64,000 nt of DNA, taken from Desulforapulum autotrophicum. GTDB lineage: Bacteria > Desulfobacterota > Desulfobacteria > Desulfobacterales > Desulfolunaceae. Position 1 is the first letter of the stretch, and every line of letters begins with the position of its first letter. The notes under the pieces are model-generated. The model was not told the origin of the DNA and did no database searches. It worked only from the letters and a program-made list of their open reading frames with translations. Shown here one piece after another: positions 17,787 to 27,310 of the stretch. The stretch spans positions 1 to 64,000 of the forward strand of contig DYJE01000015.1 of the NCBI GenBank assembly GCA_020723285.1, written 5' to 3'. The position numbers and the translations under genes are program-made.

Positions 17787-18762
17787 TACTTTGATTCTCA
17801 TCGTTTCAGGGGTTATCGCCGGTTCCTGTCCGGTTCTGTTTGCGGCTCTCGGGGAAACTCTGTCGGAAAAAGCGGGAGTCATCAATCTCTCTCTTGACGG
17901 ATGCCTTCTCCTTAGCGCGCTTTCCGCTTTTGCGGCTTCATACCAGACCTCGTCGCTGATGATCGGTTTTCTTGCCGCCATGATGACCGGGGCACTTGTT
18001 TCCCTCTTTCTTGGAATCATGACTCTTTATTTCAGAGTGTCACAGGTGGCCCTCGGATTTGTTTTGTCTCTCTTCTGCCGTGACCTTGCCTATTTTTTCG
18101 GCAATGCCTATAACCGTCTACAGGGTGTGGAAGTCGGCCCCTTACCGATCCCTTTTCTTTCTGATCTTCCAGTGATCGGTCCTTCGGTTTTCAGCCACAA
18201 TATCGTAGTGTACCTGTCCTTCTTGCTTCCATGTGCTCTTTGGATTTACTCTGATAAAACAAAAGCCGGGCTCTCAATGAAATCGGTGGGTGAAAACCCA
18301 TATGCGGCATATGCGCGCGGATACAATCCCAGGCTTATCAGGCTTTGTCATGTGATAGCCGGTGGTATCTTAACAGGTATAGGAGGTGCTGCTTTTTCTC
18401 TTTTTTTGAAAGCCGGATGGGGAAGACCTCAAGGGTGCGAAGGCACAGGCTGGATCGCTCTGGCCCTTGTCATTTTTGGAAGCTGGAATATGTTTCGTGT
18501 CGCACTGGGGTGTTATATTTTTTCATTTTTGCAGATCATGGGCCTTTTGTTTCAGCAGTGGTTTTCCGATGTCCCCGCTCAGGTCTTTCAGGTGGCACCC
18601 TTTCCCTTGATGATTTTTTCACTGGTGCTGGTTTATTTTACAAATCGTTTTTCTGAAACTTCAGTCGGCAGAAATCAGAGAAAGTATCGATTGTTTTTTT
18701 TGACTGCACGATTTCTTTCCAAACCCGCGCCCTCTCATCTCGGAAAAACGTTCGAGCCCTGA
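17779..18762 (+). CDS. ABC importer permease, nucleoside/BMP type (second subunit)
   Basis: The 327-residue membrane protein has about eight spans and the paired-permease text LGETLSEKAGVINLSLDGCLLL, matching the second subunit of YufPQ/NupPQ-like importers, plus MKSVGENPYAAYARG in the cytoplasmic loop. It overlaps the first permease by 8 bp. It is last in the BMP-ATPase-permease-permease operon, which most likely imports nucleosides or related compounds. I see no clear hairpin terminator in the 144 bp downstream, before the convergent PrmA-like gene. Confidence 0.88.
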   Translation: MNDTLILIVSGVIAGSCPVLFAALGETLSEKAGVINLSLDGCLLLSALSAFAASYQTSSLMIGFLAAMMTGALVSLFLGIMTLYFRVSQVALGFVLSLFCRDLAYFFGNAYNRLQGVEVGPLPIPFLSDLPVIGPSVFSHNIVVYLSFLLPCALWIYSDKTKAGLSMKSVGENPYAAYARGYNPRLIRLCHVIAGGILTGIGGAAFSLFLKAGWGRPQGCEGTGWIALALVIFGSWNMFRVALGCYIFSFLQIMGLLFQQWFSDVPAQVFQVAPFPLMIFSLVLVYFTNRFSETSVGRNQRKYRLFFLTARFLSKPAPSHLGKTFEP

Positions 18763-18906
18763 AATTTATATTTCTATGTCCAAAAAACCGGCTTCGAAAA
18801 TGCGCTTGTATTAAACGATCTTGACATACCGAATGGTTTACATCAAAAACAGGGGTTAAATCCGGGAAACAACGCATTTGACCCCATCATTCAGTTTTAA
18901 TCATTT

Positions 18907-19722
18907 TTACCATTTTTGATAAACCACACCACACCATCCTCCCCGCTGTCCGCTCCAAACCAGTTTGAAAACATCATTTTTAAGATAGAGATCATGAACG
19001 ATGTCAATTTCCGTTTTTTTAATTCCCGAAAAAACAAGGGCGCTTCCTTGTTTGGTCATCGGTATCAATTTGGACTGAAGATCCAGCAGTGTCGGATATC
19101 GCAGATTGGCGATGATGATGTCGTATGTGCTGTTCCAATCAGGAACACCTGTGATAAAGATTCGATCACTCAGGCCGTTTAGCCTGACATTCATTCGAGC
19201 CTCGTTTTCGGACATGGGATCTCTGTCACATGCCGTGACCTGCGTGACGCCCAATATGGACGCTGCCATGGCGAGAATACCTGTGCCTGTGCCGATATCC
19301 AGTGCACTTTCAATTTTTTTACCGGCCGCGATGGCATCGGCCATAATGTCGTCAAGCGCGCAGACACACAGTTGGGTCGTTGGATGATCGCCTTTGCCGA
19401 ATGCGGTACCCATGTGTAGTTTGATCGTGTTTTCGCTGATGGAATCGCTCCGAAGGTCCGGCGGTGAAACAACGATCCGGCGAGACAAGCGCACAGGTTT
19501 TCTGAATGAAAGCGCCAGGTGGGTTTTCCCGTGCTTATCCATGTATTCAAGGACATTTTCCTCTACAAGATCCCGAACCGCGAGTCGGATATCTTTACGA
19601 ACGCCATGTCCTATTTTGATCATCTCTTTTTCAAGATCTGACGGTGAGACAAGCGCAGCTGAATCTTTGATGATACCAACAATGATATCTTTAAGATTTG
19701 TGGGAGGAATCATCGTGCTCAT
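18907..19722 (-). CDS. Divergent PrmA-like class I methyltransferase (second copy in the window)
   Basis: The 271-residue protein has a C-terminal methyltransferase domain with clear PrmA text: MGTAFGKGDHPTTQLC (about 108-122), motif I ALDIGTGTGILAMAA (about 147-160), and IIANLRYPTLLDLQ where PrmA has ANILAEVIVEL. The first ~85 residues are unlike the L11-recognition domain of PrmA and read as a small helical, winged-helix-like domain (SPSDLEKEMIKIG, RLAVRDLVEENVLEY). Target is therefore probably not L11, since a full PrmA exists at 8893-9810. It overlaps the upstream small gene by 4 bp and ends the leftward mnmE-ykgJ-like run. Confidence 0.75.
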   Translation of the reverse strand: MSTMIPPTNLKDIIVGIIKDSAALVSPSDLEKEMIKIGHGVRKDIRLAVRDLVEENVLEYMDKHGKTHLALSFRKPVRLSRRIVVSPPDLRSDSISENTIKLHMGTAFGKGDHPTTQLCVCALDDIMADAIAAGKKIESALDIGTGTGILAMAASILGVTQVTACDRDPMSENEARMNVRLNGLSDRIFITGVPDWNSTYDIIIANLRYPTLLDLQSKLIPMTKQGSALVFSGIKKTEIDIVHDLYLKNDVFKLVWSGQRGGWCGVVYQKW

Positions 19723-20075
19723 GAATCTATTTCATGACCTTCCCGCCTGATAAGATCCGCATACCAGACTGAAAATTCGAACATGCCGCGGTACTTGTCA
19801 TTGTTGTTCATCAGTGCCATGGCGATTTCAAGAACTCCTTCTGCAAAAGAGGCCGAGGTTTTTTCCTCGCGCCGCATCTGAAGGAATTCATGAACAAGAT
19901 CGTTGATCGTTCTTTTCGTCACATCTTTTCGGATATCAAGAGGATCTTTGGGTTCTTCAAAAGGATTCCAGTTCTCGAAACCCATGGAGAGGATTTTTTT
20001 TTGTCCTCTTTTTCCCATCATATCGAAAATGGCTTTTTTCTTTTTTTCAATATCTTCGTCGCTATAATGATCCAT
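19719..20075 (-). CDS. Small helical protein of unknown function
   Basis: I do not recognise the family. From the preferred ATG at 20075 it has 118 residues, charged and helical (DEDIEKKKKAIFDMMGKRG, RTINDLVHEFLQMRREEK, FSVWYADLIRREG), with no membrane span. That start lies 5 nt after the stop of the upstream YkgJ-type gene, whose last bases supply GGGTGA as ribosome site. A frame from 20120 would add 15 residues but has no ribosome site. Overlap with the methyltransferase gene downstream (4 bp) suggests a joint function, perhaps as partner or substrate. Confidence 0.65.
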   Translation of the reverse strand: MDHYSDEDIEKKKKAIFDMMGKRGQKKILSMGFENWNPFEEPKDPLDIRKDVTKRTINDLVHEFLQMRREEKTSASFAEGVLEIAMALMNNNDKYRGMFEFSVWYADLIRREGHEIDS

Positions 20076-20079
20076 CGTG

Positions 20080-20745
20080 TCACCCAATGATTTCGAGACC
20101 CGGTATACCGAAGTATTCATCGTTGTAGTCTGTGTTCAAGCACATGGAGAGGGGCACAAGAATCCCTCCCATACCCGTATATTTGGATTTGAAATCCTTC
20201 ACCATGTCATGGGATATGTCATAGAGCCTTTTATAAACAGCGTCCATATTCAATGTAGGATAATTTTCACCCTTTGAAAAACCAGACAACCCGCAGGTGT
20301 ATCCTTTTCCTCCTGTGGATGTTGGTATCCCGTAAACGCGACAGGCTATAGGTCTGTGATCATACATCTTACAGAGATTTTCCTTATTCAGCAGTGGACA
20401 CGGAATTTTTTCCTGGGATATTCTCTCGATGATCCGGCCGCCGTCTGAACCTATTTTTTCGGCTTCAGTGGCCTGCTTTTTTATTTTAAAGATTTTCCTG
20501 TCCGTGATGTCTGCCTCTGTTAAAATGTCGTGACGCATCTTTCCTGAAAACAATTCATCAAATCGTCGCTTGACAGCAACAGCTTCCACAAGAGTCAGGT
20601 CAAACAATGCGTGACAGCAGTCGCTGCAACCTTGTCGGCATGTCACTTTGTCTTTATGATCTTCTTTAACTTTCAGACATACATTTTCAATCTGTTGAAC
20701 CAAGTCTTCGTATTTTTTTATATATATCGAGAAATCCATACACAC
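20080..20745 (-). CDS. YkgJ-family cysteine-cluster protein
   Basis: The 221-residue protein has CRQGCSDCC near residue 36 and CPLLNKENLCKMYDHRPIACRVYG (Cys-rich, about 115-140), the conserved spacing of the YkgJ/zinc-iron-chelating family. The residues probably hold an Fe-S cluster or zinc; the function of the family is unclear. It follows mnmE on the same strand, with only the exact parS site (20751-20766) between them, and is followed immediately by the small unknown gene. Confidence 0.82.
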   Translation of the reverse strand: MCMDFSIYIKKYEDLVQQIENVCLKVKEDHKDKVTCRQGCSDCCHALFDLTLVEAVAVKRRFDELFSGKMRHDILTEADITDRKIFKIKKQATEAEKIGSDGGRIIERISQEKIPCPLLNKENLCKMYDHRPIACRVYGIPTSTGGKGYTCGLSGFSKGENYPTLNMDAVYKRLYDISHDMVKDFKSKYTGMGGILVPLSMCLNTDYNDEYFGIPGLEIIG

Positions 20746-20750
20746 TCCAC

Positions 20751-20766
20751 TGTTTCACGTGAAACA
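20751..20766. other. parS: parS centromere site, exact consensus
   Basis: The 16-bp palindrome TGTTTCACGTGAAACA matches the bacterial parS consensus in every position. It fills the gap between the mnmE stop (20767) and the YkgJ-type gene. ParB binds such sites and spreads along the chromosome near the origin. parA and parB are often located near mnmE but are not in this window. Confidence 0.9.
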
Positions 20767-22155
20767 TCATTTACCAATACAAAAATTACTAAAAATTCTG
20801 TCCAATACGTCATCCTGCACATGAATACCGAGAATGGCATCAAGACTTCGAATGCATGATCTGATATCCACGGCCAGTAAATCAAAGGTGACACCATCTT
20901 CCATTCCACGGATGATTCGATCGATGGATCCCAGGGTTTCACATATCAGATTGTAATGTCTTAAATTCGGAACAACAGCACATCGGTTTTCAGGAATGTC
21001 CCTTAAAATCATTTCCGAGATCCTGGATTTCAAATATTCCATATTTTCGCGTTTTAAAACCGAAATACGGATATCGGGTTCAGGTATTCGCTCGTCTTTT
21101 ATACAGTGATAATCAAGATCGATCTTGTTGGCCACCACCAGCATTTTCTTTCGGCCTTTGCACTTTCCATAGATCGTGTTGATGGACTCACATTCTGAAT
21201 CGCACAACATTTGAGAAGCATCGATCATCAGAATAACAAGATCGGCCGAATCCATTTTATCGAGGGTTCTTTGAATTCCGATTTTTTCAACAACATCGTC
21301 AGTCTGGTGGACACCGGCCGTGTCGGTAATTTCTATGGGGATTCCGTCAATGGTAATCAGGTCTTCTATAGCGTCCCTCGTTGTTCCAGGAACCGGGGTT
21401 ACTATCGCTTTATCTTTATTCACAAGAGCATTCAAAAGACTGGACTTCCCTGAATTGGGCGGACCCACGATGACCAGCCTTACACCCTCCCTGAATACGT
21501 GAAGATCTTCATGGTTCTTTTTTAACTCCGAAAGCTCCGACTGAATACGGACGAAGGATTTAAAAACCTGATCCTGATCAAGAATATCGCCCACATCTTC
21601 CGGGAAATCGATCACCGCTTCAATCTTGGCATGCAATTCTAATATCTCATCTTTCATGAGCATAATTTGCTTTTTAAGAGAGCCTTCTATCTGAGACACG
21701 GCAATGTTCACGGATGCTTCTGTTCGAGCGTTGATGATGTCGATAACGGCTTCCGCCTGAGTCAGATCGATACGTCCATTCATATAGGCACGTTTGGTGA
21801 ATTCACCCGGTTCGGCCAAAACAGCGCCGTATCGAACAAGAAGAGATAAAATGGACCTCAGGACAACCGGACTTGAATGGGACTGAATTTCGACAACATC
21901 TTCCGTTGTGTATGATCGAGGGGCTTTCATGGGTATGAACAAAACTTCATCAAGAACACGACCCTTCTCATCCCGAACAAAACCGTAGTAAACACGGTGG
22001 CTGTCATAACGCTCCAATTTCGTATCGCCAGAAAGATAAAAGCACTTTCCCGCGATTTCCATCGAACGGTTTCCGGATATACGGATGATGCCAATCCCGC
22101 CTTTACCGGTGGGTGTCGCAAGCGCCGCTATGGTTGTCTGTTCCGCCATGTCCAT
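20767..22155 (-). CDS. mnmE: tRNA modification GTPase MnmE
   Basis: The 462-residue protein begins with the folate-binding domain (TIAALATPTGKGGIGIIRISG). It then has the G domain, with Walker A GPPNSGKSS, PGTTRDAIED, DTAG and NKID, and ends in the MnmE signature CIGK, whose Cys is functionally important. With MnmG it installs the 5-carboxymethylaminomethyl group on wobble U34 of several tRNAs; mnmG is not in the window. It lies downstream of jag in the classical rpmH-rnpA-yidD-yidC-jag-mnmE order, but a terminator hairpin (22161-22198) separates it from jag. Confidence 0.95.
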   Translation of the reverse strand: MDMAEQTTIAALATPTGKGGIGIIRISGNRSMEIAGKCFYLSGDTKLERYDSHRVYYGFVRDEKGRVLDEVLFIPMKAPRSYTTEDVVEIQSHSSPVVLRSILSLLVRYGAVLAEPGEFTKRAYMNGRIDLTQAEAVIDIINARTEASVNIAVSQIEGSLKKQIMLMKDEILELHAKIEAVIDFPEDVGDILDQDQVFKSFVRIQSELSELKKNHEDLHVFREGVRLVIVGPPNSGKSSLLNALVNKDKAIVTPVPGTTRDAIEDLITIDGIPIEITDTAGVHQTDDVVEKIGIQRTLDKMDSADLVILMIDASQMLCDSECESINTIYGKCKGRKKMLVVANKIDLDYHCIKDERIPEPDIRISVLKRENMEYLKSRISEMILRDIPENRCAVVPNLRHYNLICETLGSIDRIIRGMEDGVTFDLLAVDIRSCIRSLDAILGIHVQDDVLDRIFSNFCIGK

Positions 22156-22160
22156 CCTTC

Positions 22161-22198
22161 AAATAAAAGAACCTGTTCCGGTGTATTCCGGAACAGGT
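22161..22198 (-). terminator. Intrinsic terminator after jag
   Basis: A perfect 11-bp stem, ACCTGTTCCGG (22171-22181) with CCGGAACAGGT (22188-22198), and a 6-nt loop are followed on the minus strand by TCTTTTATTT. It ends transcripts from the rpmH-jag operon before mnmE, or attenuates read-through into mnmE. Confidence 0.75.
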
Positions 22199-22238
22199 CG
22201 AATGAAACTATCGATGTTCAGCATCAGTAAGGATTCGT

Positions 22239-23210
22239 CTATTCCTTCGGTGTATTTCGTTTTCTGCTTCTTGTTTTTTTCGGAAAAATCACAAGTCTTC
22301 TGTAATATCCTTCTCCCATGCTCTGGGTTCTGACGTTTTTATTATCTTTCAAAGCCAGATGGACGATGCGGCGGTCTTGCGAGGACATCTGGCTGATCGT
22401 GGAAGGTTTGCCGGTTTTTTTAACCTTGTCGGACATTCGGATAGCCATCCTCTCAAGATTTTCACGCCTCTTTTCAAGATATCCTTCCACGTCGATCAAC
22501 ACACGCTTTTTCTCAAGTGTATGCTTATTGACGATCTTGTCAACGATGTACTGCATGGCTTCAAGATTCTGTCCTCTTTTACCGATAATAACGGCGGAAT
22601 CATCACTGCTGATGTGATATGTCAGATACTCGCCATCTGACTCCACGACGATTCCGAAAGAATCCGATACATAGGATGTGATTTTTCGGATAACTTCTTC
22701 TCCGATGGCTTCAGGAGATTTTCCTTTGTAAAAATCGGAAATGATTTTTTCTTTCGGGGTATCCTCATCATCATCATCCTCGCCATCGAAATCTCTGATT
22801 ATATCGACCTTAACCTTGGGTTTCTGAACATTTTCCCTTGTTTTTCTTTCTGTATGACCTTTTCGTTCAGTCTTTTTCTCGATGGGTTTATCATTTTTTT
22901 CAGGTGTTTTATCCGCCCTTTTATCCGGCTTTCGTTCAGAACGTCCTTCGCGTTCCGGCTGTTCATTTGAGCTTTTTTTCACACCAAAAGCTTCGTCGAC
23001 CAGGCTGATGACTTTTTGTTTTTGCTTGGTGGATTGATCAAGATTGACCCTTATTTTGGCTTTCTTGTTTCTTATAATTGAAAAAATACCGCTTGATCCG
23101 TTCGAAATAATGTCGTATTTGAGCTGACTCTTTGAAATGTTCAGTTGTTCACACGCCAGTTCAACAGCCTTTTCCACATTCTTGCCTTCAAATTCTCTAC
23201 AAGAAGTCAT
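22239..23210 (-). CDS. jag: Jag/KhpB RNA-binding protein
   Basis: The 323-residue protein has a Jag-N domain (about 1-50: FEGKNVEKAVELACEQLNI), a long highly charged K/E/R-rich linker (about 70-150), a KH-type domain containing IIGKRGQNLEAMQYIVDKIVN (about 205-230) and an R3H domain (about 255-310: RMSDKV, GEGYYRR). Jag/KhpB binds RNA and influences cell envelope and division genes. It is encoded 13 bp downstream of yidC, the usual order at the origin. Confidence 0.93.
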   Translation of the reverse strand: MTSCREFEGKNVEKAVELACEQLNISKSQLKYDIISNGSSGIFSIIRNKKAKIRVNLDQSTKQKQKVISLVDEAFGVKKSSNEQPEREGRSERKPDKRADKTPEKNDKPIEKKTERKGHTERKTRENVQKPKVKVDIIRDFDGEDDDDEDTPKEKIISDFYKGKSPEAIGEEVIRKITSYVSDSFGIVVESDGEYLTYHISSDDSAVIIGKRGQNLEAMQYIVDKIVNKHTLEKKRVLIDVEGYLEKRRENLERMAIRMSDKVKKTGKPSTISQMSSQDRRIVHLALKDNKNVRTQSMGEGYYRRLVIFPKKTRSRKRNTPKE

Positions 23211-23223
23211 AGTCCCTCCCGAA

Positions 23224-24885
23224 TTATGCGTACTTTTTCATGATATAGTACTGTTGAATAATGGAAACGATATTGTTAACCAGCCAGTACAATACAAGAC
23301 CCGAAGAAAAATTCAAAAAGATGAATGTCATAAACAAGGGCATAAACATCATCATTTTGGCCTGAGCCGGATCTCCCGCAGGCGGGGACATTTTCTGCTG
23401 TAAAAACATGGATGCGCCCATAAGAAGGGTCAAAACAGGAATACCTGTCGGTGGTTCGAAATAGGGTATGATGAAATTAAAGTGAAAAAGTCTATCCGGA
23501 GCGGAAAGGTCCGTAATCCAGCCGAAAAAGGGTGCGTGACGCAGCTCGATAGATGAATAGAGCATTTTGTAAAACGCAAAAAAAATGGGCATCTGGACCA
23601 GAAGTGGCAAACACCCGCTCAAGGGATTGACCTTGTATGTTTTATAGAGATTCATCATCTCTTCATTCATTTTCTGTTTGTTATTCGCGTGTTTCTGTCT
23701 GATTTCGTTAACAAGGGGTTGGAGCTTTTTCATGTCGTTCATCGACTTGTAGCTCTTGGTTCCCAGCGGCCACAGAATGATCTTGAATAAAATGGTGAGA
23801 AGGATAATGGCTATACCGTAATTTTTAACCACGTTATTGTATATCAGATTCATCAGTGTAAGGCAGGGTTTTGCGATGATATCGAACATCCCGTAGTCAA
23901 TGATTTTGTCCATGTCATTGCCTACATTTTTCAAGGCGGAAGCTATTTTAGGTCCGGCGAAAATTCCGAAAGTCCATTCTTTTTTAGATCCTGGACCCAG
24001 TAATCCGGTCTCTTTGACCATGTTTGTTTCAAGATAACTGCTTTTTTCATCAAAAGAAAGATTCACATGTGACTCGGATGTGTCACCGGATATCAGACTC
24101 ATAATGAAGTAGCGATCTTCAATAGCCATCCAGCTGATGTCACCTTTGAAATGATTTGCCTCATCGATATCGCCGGTTTTAATTTCCATGACTTCCTTGT
24201 TCATGTATATTGCCGGTCCAACGAAGGAAATATTGCTTTTTTCAACCAGTTTATTCTGAAGGTTCACAACGATGCTGTCCTGAAGGGGCTGATCAGCACC
24301 GTTCCTGATGATGATTTTCATAGTGATGAGGTAAGAATCCGGTGAAAATTCGAAAAACCGCTCCATGACGATACCGTCGGGGGATTTCCATGCAAATCGT
24401 AAGATTTGTTTTTTATCTGTTACAACAATCTTATCTTCTGAAACGTCCGGTGTGAAAATTGCCGTCTCCAGGCCCCTGATCGATTGGTTCTTAAAGGATA
24501 CACCATACGTGCCCTGAGATACTTCCTTCTCGATCAGATATTTCAAACCGGAATCCGGATGATTGGTTTCTTTAAAATTTTTAAGCTGGATCTGTTTCAT
24601 GACAGCTCCAAGACTTGAAAAATCGGCTTTGAACAGAGGTGTCTCGACAGAAATCAGTTTTTCCTGACTGGAGTTCTGAACATCGGGGATTTCGGACGTT
24701 GTGGATGATTCAGCATTAATATCCGAAACTTTGTCGGCAGAAACATTTTGTTGTGTCAAGGATTGTTCTGATTTTTCCTTCACAGCAGGTGGCACATCAT
24801 TTTTTTTAGGTGGAAAAAGCTGAAACCATACCACATACACCAAAATCGTGAGAAATATGGCGGCGAACAAATTTCTCTGTTCCAT
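23224..24885 (-). CDS. yidC: Membrane protein insertase YidC
   Basis: The 553-residue protein has the Gram-negative form: an N-terminal anchor (about 3-22), a long periplasmic beta-domain (about 60-330) and the conserved insertase core with five spans (about 350-545). Core text includes YGIAIILLTILFKIILWPLG, VNPLSGCLPLLVQMPIFFAFYKML, and a C-terminal NNIVSIIQQYYIMKKYA. It inserts proteins into the inner membrane with or without Sec. It sits between yidD and jag. Confidence 0.96.
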   Translation of the reverse strand: MEQRNLFAAIFLTILVYVVWFQLFPPKKNDVPPAVKEKSEQSLTQQNVSADKVSDINAESSTTSEIPDVQNSSQEKLISVETPLFKADFSSLGAVMKQIQLKNFKETNHPDSGLKYLIEKEVSQGTYGVSFKNQSIRGLETAIFTPDVSEDKIVVTDKKQILRFAWKSPDGIVMERFFEFSPDSYLITMKIIIRNGADQPLQDSIVVNLQNKLVEKSNISFVGPAIYMNKEVMEIKTGDIDEANHFKGDISWMAIEDRYFIMSLISGDTSESHVNLSFDEKSSYLETNMVKETGLLGPGSKKEWTFGIFAGPKIASALKNVGNDMDKIIDYGMFDIIAKPCLTLMNLIYNNVVKNYGIAIILLTILFKIILWPLGTKSYKSMNDMKKLQPLVNEIRQKHANNKQKMNEEMMNLYKTYKVNPLSGCLPLLVQMPIFFAFYKMLYSSIELRHAPFFGWITDLSAPDRLFHFNFIIPYFEPPTGIPVLTLLMGASMFLQQKMSPPAGDPAQAKMMMFMPLFMTFIFLNFSSGLVLYWLVNNIVSIIQQYYIMKKYA

Positions 24886-24953
24886 AATAACTCCTGTTTT
24901 TTTAACGGTGATGTATCAAAAAGAAGGGGCTCGCAGATAGATCAAAAAGAATA

Positions 24954-25193
24954 TTACGGAACAGGATCAAAACCGCCAGGATGAAACGGGTGACATTTTA
25001 AAAGACGTCTCAAGGAATAATAAAAACCCTTGATCAATCCGTGCTTATCAACCGCCTGGTACGCATAATCTGAACAAGAAGGGTAAAATCGACATGTCGG
25101 TCCCTTGATGGGTGATATAAAAACCTGATATACCTTGATCACAAAAAGAACAGGATATTTATAAACGGATTTTAATGTCAATTTTCTTGGCAA
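24954..25193 (-). CDS. yidD: Membrane protein insertion efficiency factor YidD
   Basis: The 79-residue protein carries the whole family signature: [30 protein letters not shown], then [27 protein letters not shown]. YidD is a small membrane-associated protein that helps YidC insertion. Its start overlaps the rnpA frame by 35 bp, the usual arrangement. Confidence 0.95.
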   Translation of the reverse strand: MPRKLTLKSVYKYPVLFVIKVYQVFISPIKGPTCRFYPSCSDYAYQAVDKHGLIKGFYYSLRRLLKCHPFHPGGFDPVP

Positions 25194-25518
25194 CTTCTTT
25201 CAGAGAATCAAATAATTCTTTATTGTTTTTGGAAGAAGCCGACCGTTTCGCGATAACATTGACATCGACTTCTCCCATTATGAATAAATACCTGTTTGTA
25301 CGAAAAAACTCACGTGCTATTCTTTTTATTCTGTTGCGTTCGACTGCAATGCCGACCTTTTTTGATACTGTAATTCCCAAGCGTGAATTTTTTAATACAT
25401 TTTTTTTGTAAATAAGTATAAATTCATGATTTTCAGTTTTCTTTCCGCCTAGATTAAGTTTTCTGTAATCTATAGATTTACGTAATCTGTCTTTTTTTCT
25501 TAACGAAAATTCACGCAA
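25159..25518 (-). CDS. rnpA: Ribonuclease P protein component
   Basis: The 119-residue basic protein has the RnpA motifs [29 protein letters not shown] in the RNR region (about 44-72). RnpA binds the RNase P RNA and aids 5' processing of tRNA precursors. The RNA partner (rnpB) is not in the window. It begins 30 bp after the rpmH stop in the same operon. Confidence 0.94.
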   Translation of the reverse strand: MREFSLRKKDRLRKSIDYRKLNLGGKKTENHEFILIYKKNVLKNSRLGITVSKKVGIAVERNRIKRIAREFFRTNRYLFIMGEVDVNVIAKRSASSKNNKELFDSLKEVAKKIDIKIRL

Positions 25519-25548
25519 CGTTCATGCCTGCCTGATTCGGCTTTCTGA

Positions 25549-25683
25549 TTAAGCGGAAAGTCTCTTTCTTCCTCGTGCACGTCGTCGTTTGATGACGCGT
25601 CTTCCAGCGGCAGTCGCCATTCGTGATAAAAATCCGTGCTTTCTTGCCTTTTTAATTCTGCTGGGCTGGTAAGTTCTTTTCAT
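25549..25683 (-). CDS. rpmH: 50S ribosomal protein L34
   Basis: The 44-codon gene starts at 25683 (ATG) and ends with TAA at 25549. The translation begins [18 protein letters not shown] and ends [12 protein letters not shown], as in every bacterial L34. AGAGGTTTAAAAAA precedes the ATG. It is first in the rpmH-rnpA-yidD-yidC-jag operon, with a promoter candidate overlapping the end of rng. Confidence 0.96.
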   Translation of the reverse strand: MKRTYQPSRIKKARKHGFLSRMATAAGRRVIKRRRARGRKRLSA

Positions 25684-25756
25684 TTTTTTAAACCTCTGTG
25701 TCTTATATTGTGTAACATGCTGTCATTGTTTAGTTTTTCAAAATATTAACCAGAGA

Positions 25757-25785
25757 AGCTAACCATACTTTTTAGGATTTGTCAA
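25757..25785 (-). promoter_or_regulatory. Candidate sigma-70 promoter for the rpmH operon
   Basis: On the minus strand a perfect -35 TTGACA (25780-25785) is followed after 17 bp by TTAGCT (25757-25762), a weak -10. The start point would lie about 65 bp before rpmH. The -35 overlaps the rng stop codon. No other promoter is needed for the operon, but the -10 is poor. Confidence 0.45.
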
Positions 25786-27305
25786 TAATGAATCTTTTCA
25801 GTGATTTCGAATTCTTCAATATGAAAATCGGCGTTTTTCTGAATACGGATATGTTTTCCAAATTCGTTTTCAAGTCTTAAAATGATATTGGATTCCTCTT
25901 TCACAATATAATCGGCCATATCTGGATTCACTCTGACCAAGAACTCATGCCCTGCCATATCACGGTTAAACCGCCGGATCTCCCTCAATATTTTTTGAAG
26001 AATGGTTTTTCGGGACAAAACAAATCCATCTCCGCTGCAATTGGGGCAGTTATCGCAAAGAACCTTGTTAAGCGATTGTCTGACTCTCTTTCGCGTCATC
26101 TGGATCAAGCCAATCTCAGACATGGGAAGAATATTGGTCTTGCTTTTATCGTTTTTGAAAATATCTTTCAGTTCCTCGAAAACTTTAACTTTGTTTTCTT
26201 CACTTTCCATGTCGATAAAATCGAGGATGATGATACCACCGATATTTCTCAGACGGATCTGGTATGCGATCTCTTTGATCGCCTCCATATTTGTTTTGAA
26301 AATGGTTTCTTCAAAATTCTGTTTGCCAACATAACGGCCGGTGTTCACATCGATGGATGTCAGGGCTTCCGTGTGCTCGATGACAATGTATCCCCCTGAT
26401 TTCAGCCAAACCTTTTTCTTGAGAGCCCGAGAAATATCGCCTTCGATGTTGAAAAAATCATAGATGGGTTCGGGTCCCTCATAGAGTTCGACCTTGACTT
26501 TCAATTCGGGCATGATTTTGCGCAGAAAGCTGTTGATGGACTCGTAACCGATGCTTGAGTCGATGATCAGTTTGTTCGCTTCATGGGTCAAAAGATCCCT
26601 GATGGCCCGGAAAGTGACTTTGAGATCCCTGTGAAGCGTGTAAGGGGCGCTGTACTGCCTGTATCTCTTTTTAATATTCTCCCAGGAATTGACAAGAAGA
26701 TCCATTTCCGTTTTCAACTGATCGTTGTCGATGCCTTCACTGGCTGTTCTGAAAATATATCCGTATTTCACCTTTCTTTTTTCGTTGATCAGCGTTTTAA
26801 GGCGTATCCGCTCTTCATCGGCGTCTATGCGTTTTGAAATACCGATATGATCGACATTGGGCATCAGAACCAGGTATCGTCCAGGTATGGAAATATAGGT
26901 CGATACCCGGGCTCCTTTCGTTCCTATAGGAGCTTTGACGACCTGAACCATGATCTGCTGGCCTTCTCTCAGAAGCTGCTCAATAGGAATATTTCTCTGG
27001 GTGTTGTTGGGAACGAAATCATCCTTGTCCGTAAGACCGTTGACTTTTTCCGGAGGTTCGGCTTCATCGAGATTCTGCTTTTTTATGACGTCGTCAACAT
27101 ACAAAAAAGCGGCTTGCTTGAGGCCTATATCGACAAAGGCCGCCTGCATCCCCGGAAGAACACGTTGCACCGTTCCCTTATAGATATTGCCGGTGATGTT
27201 TTCCTCATCACCTCTTTCTATGAAAAGTTCGGTTATATTTCCGTCTTCAACGAGAGCGACCCGGGTTTCGGTTTCACTGACGTTAACGATTAACTCTTTA
27301 TACAT
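25782..27305 (-). CDS. rng: Ribonuclease G/E family endoribonuclease
   Basis: The 507-residue protein fits RNase G length. It has an N-terminal S1-like RNA-binding domain (about 35-120: GNIYKGTVQRVLPGMQAAFVDIG), the catalytic DNase-I-like domain with metal-binding Asp in LTSIDVNTGRYVG and GGIIILDFIDM, and the zinc-link CDNCPNC (about 415). It lacks the long C-terminal scaffold of RNase E. It should mature rRNA and turn over mRNA. It is 6 bp downstream of the TIGR03960-type gene, a pairing common in this phylum. Confidence 0.93.
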   Translation of the reverse strand: MYKELIVNVSETETRVALVEDGNITELFIERGDEENITGNIYKGTVQRVLPGMQAAFVDIGLKQAAFLYVDDVIKKQNLDEAEPPEKVNGLTDKDDFVPNNTQRNIPIEQLLREGQQIMVQVVKAPIGTKGARVSTYISIPGRYLVLMPNVDHIGISKRIDADEERIRLKTLINEKRKVKYGYIFRTASEGIDNDQLKTEMDLLVNSWENIKKRYRQYSAPYTLHRDLKVTFRAIRDLLTHEANKLIIDSSIGYESINSFLRKIMPELKVKVELYEGPEPIYDFFNIEGDISRALKKKVWLKSGGYIVIEHTEALTSIDVNTGRYVGKQNFEETIFKTNMEAIKEIAYQIRLRNIGGIIILDFIDMESEENKVKVFEELKDIFKNDKSKTNILPMSEIGLIQMTRKRVRQSLNKVLCDNCPNCSGDGFVLSRKTILQKILREIRRFNRDMAGHEFLVRVNPDMADYIVKEESNIILRLENEFGKHIRIQKNADFHIEEFEITEKIHY

Positions 27306-27310
27306 AAGTA

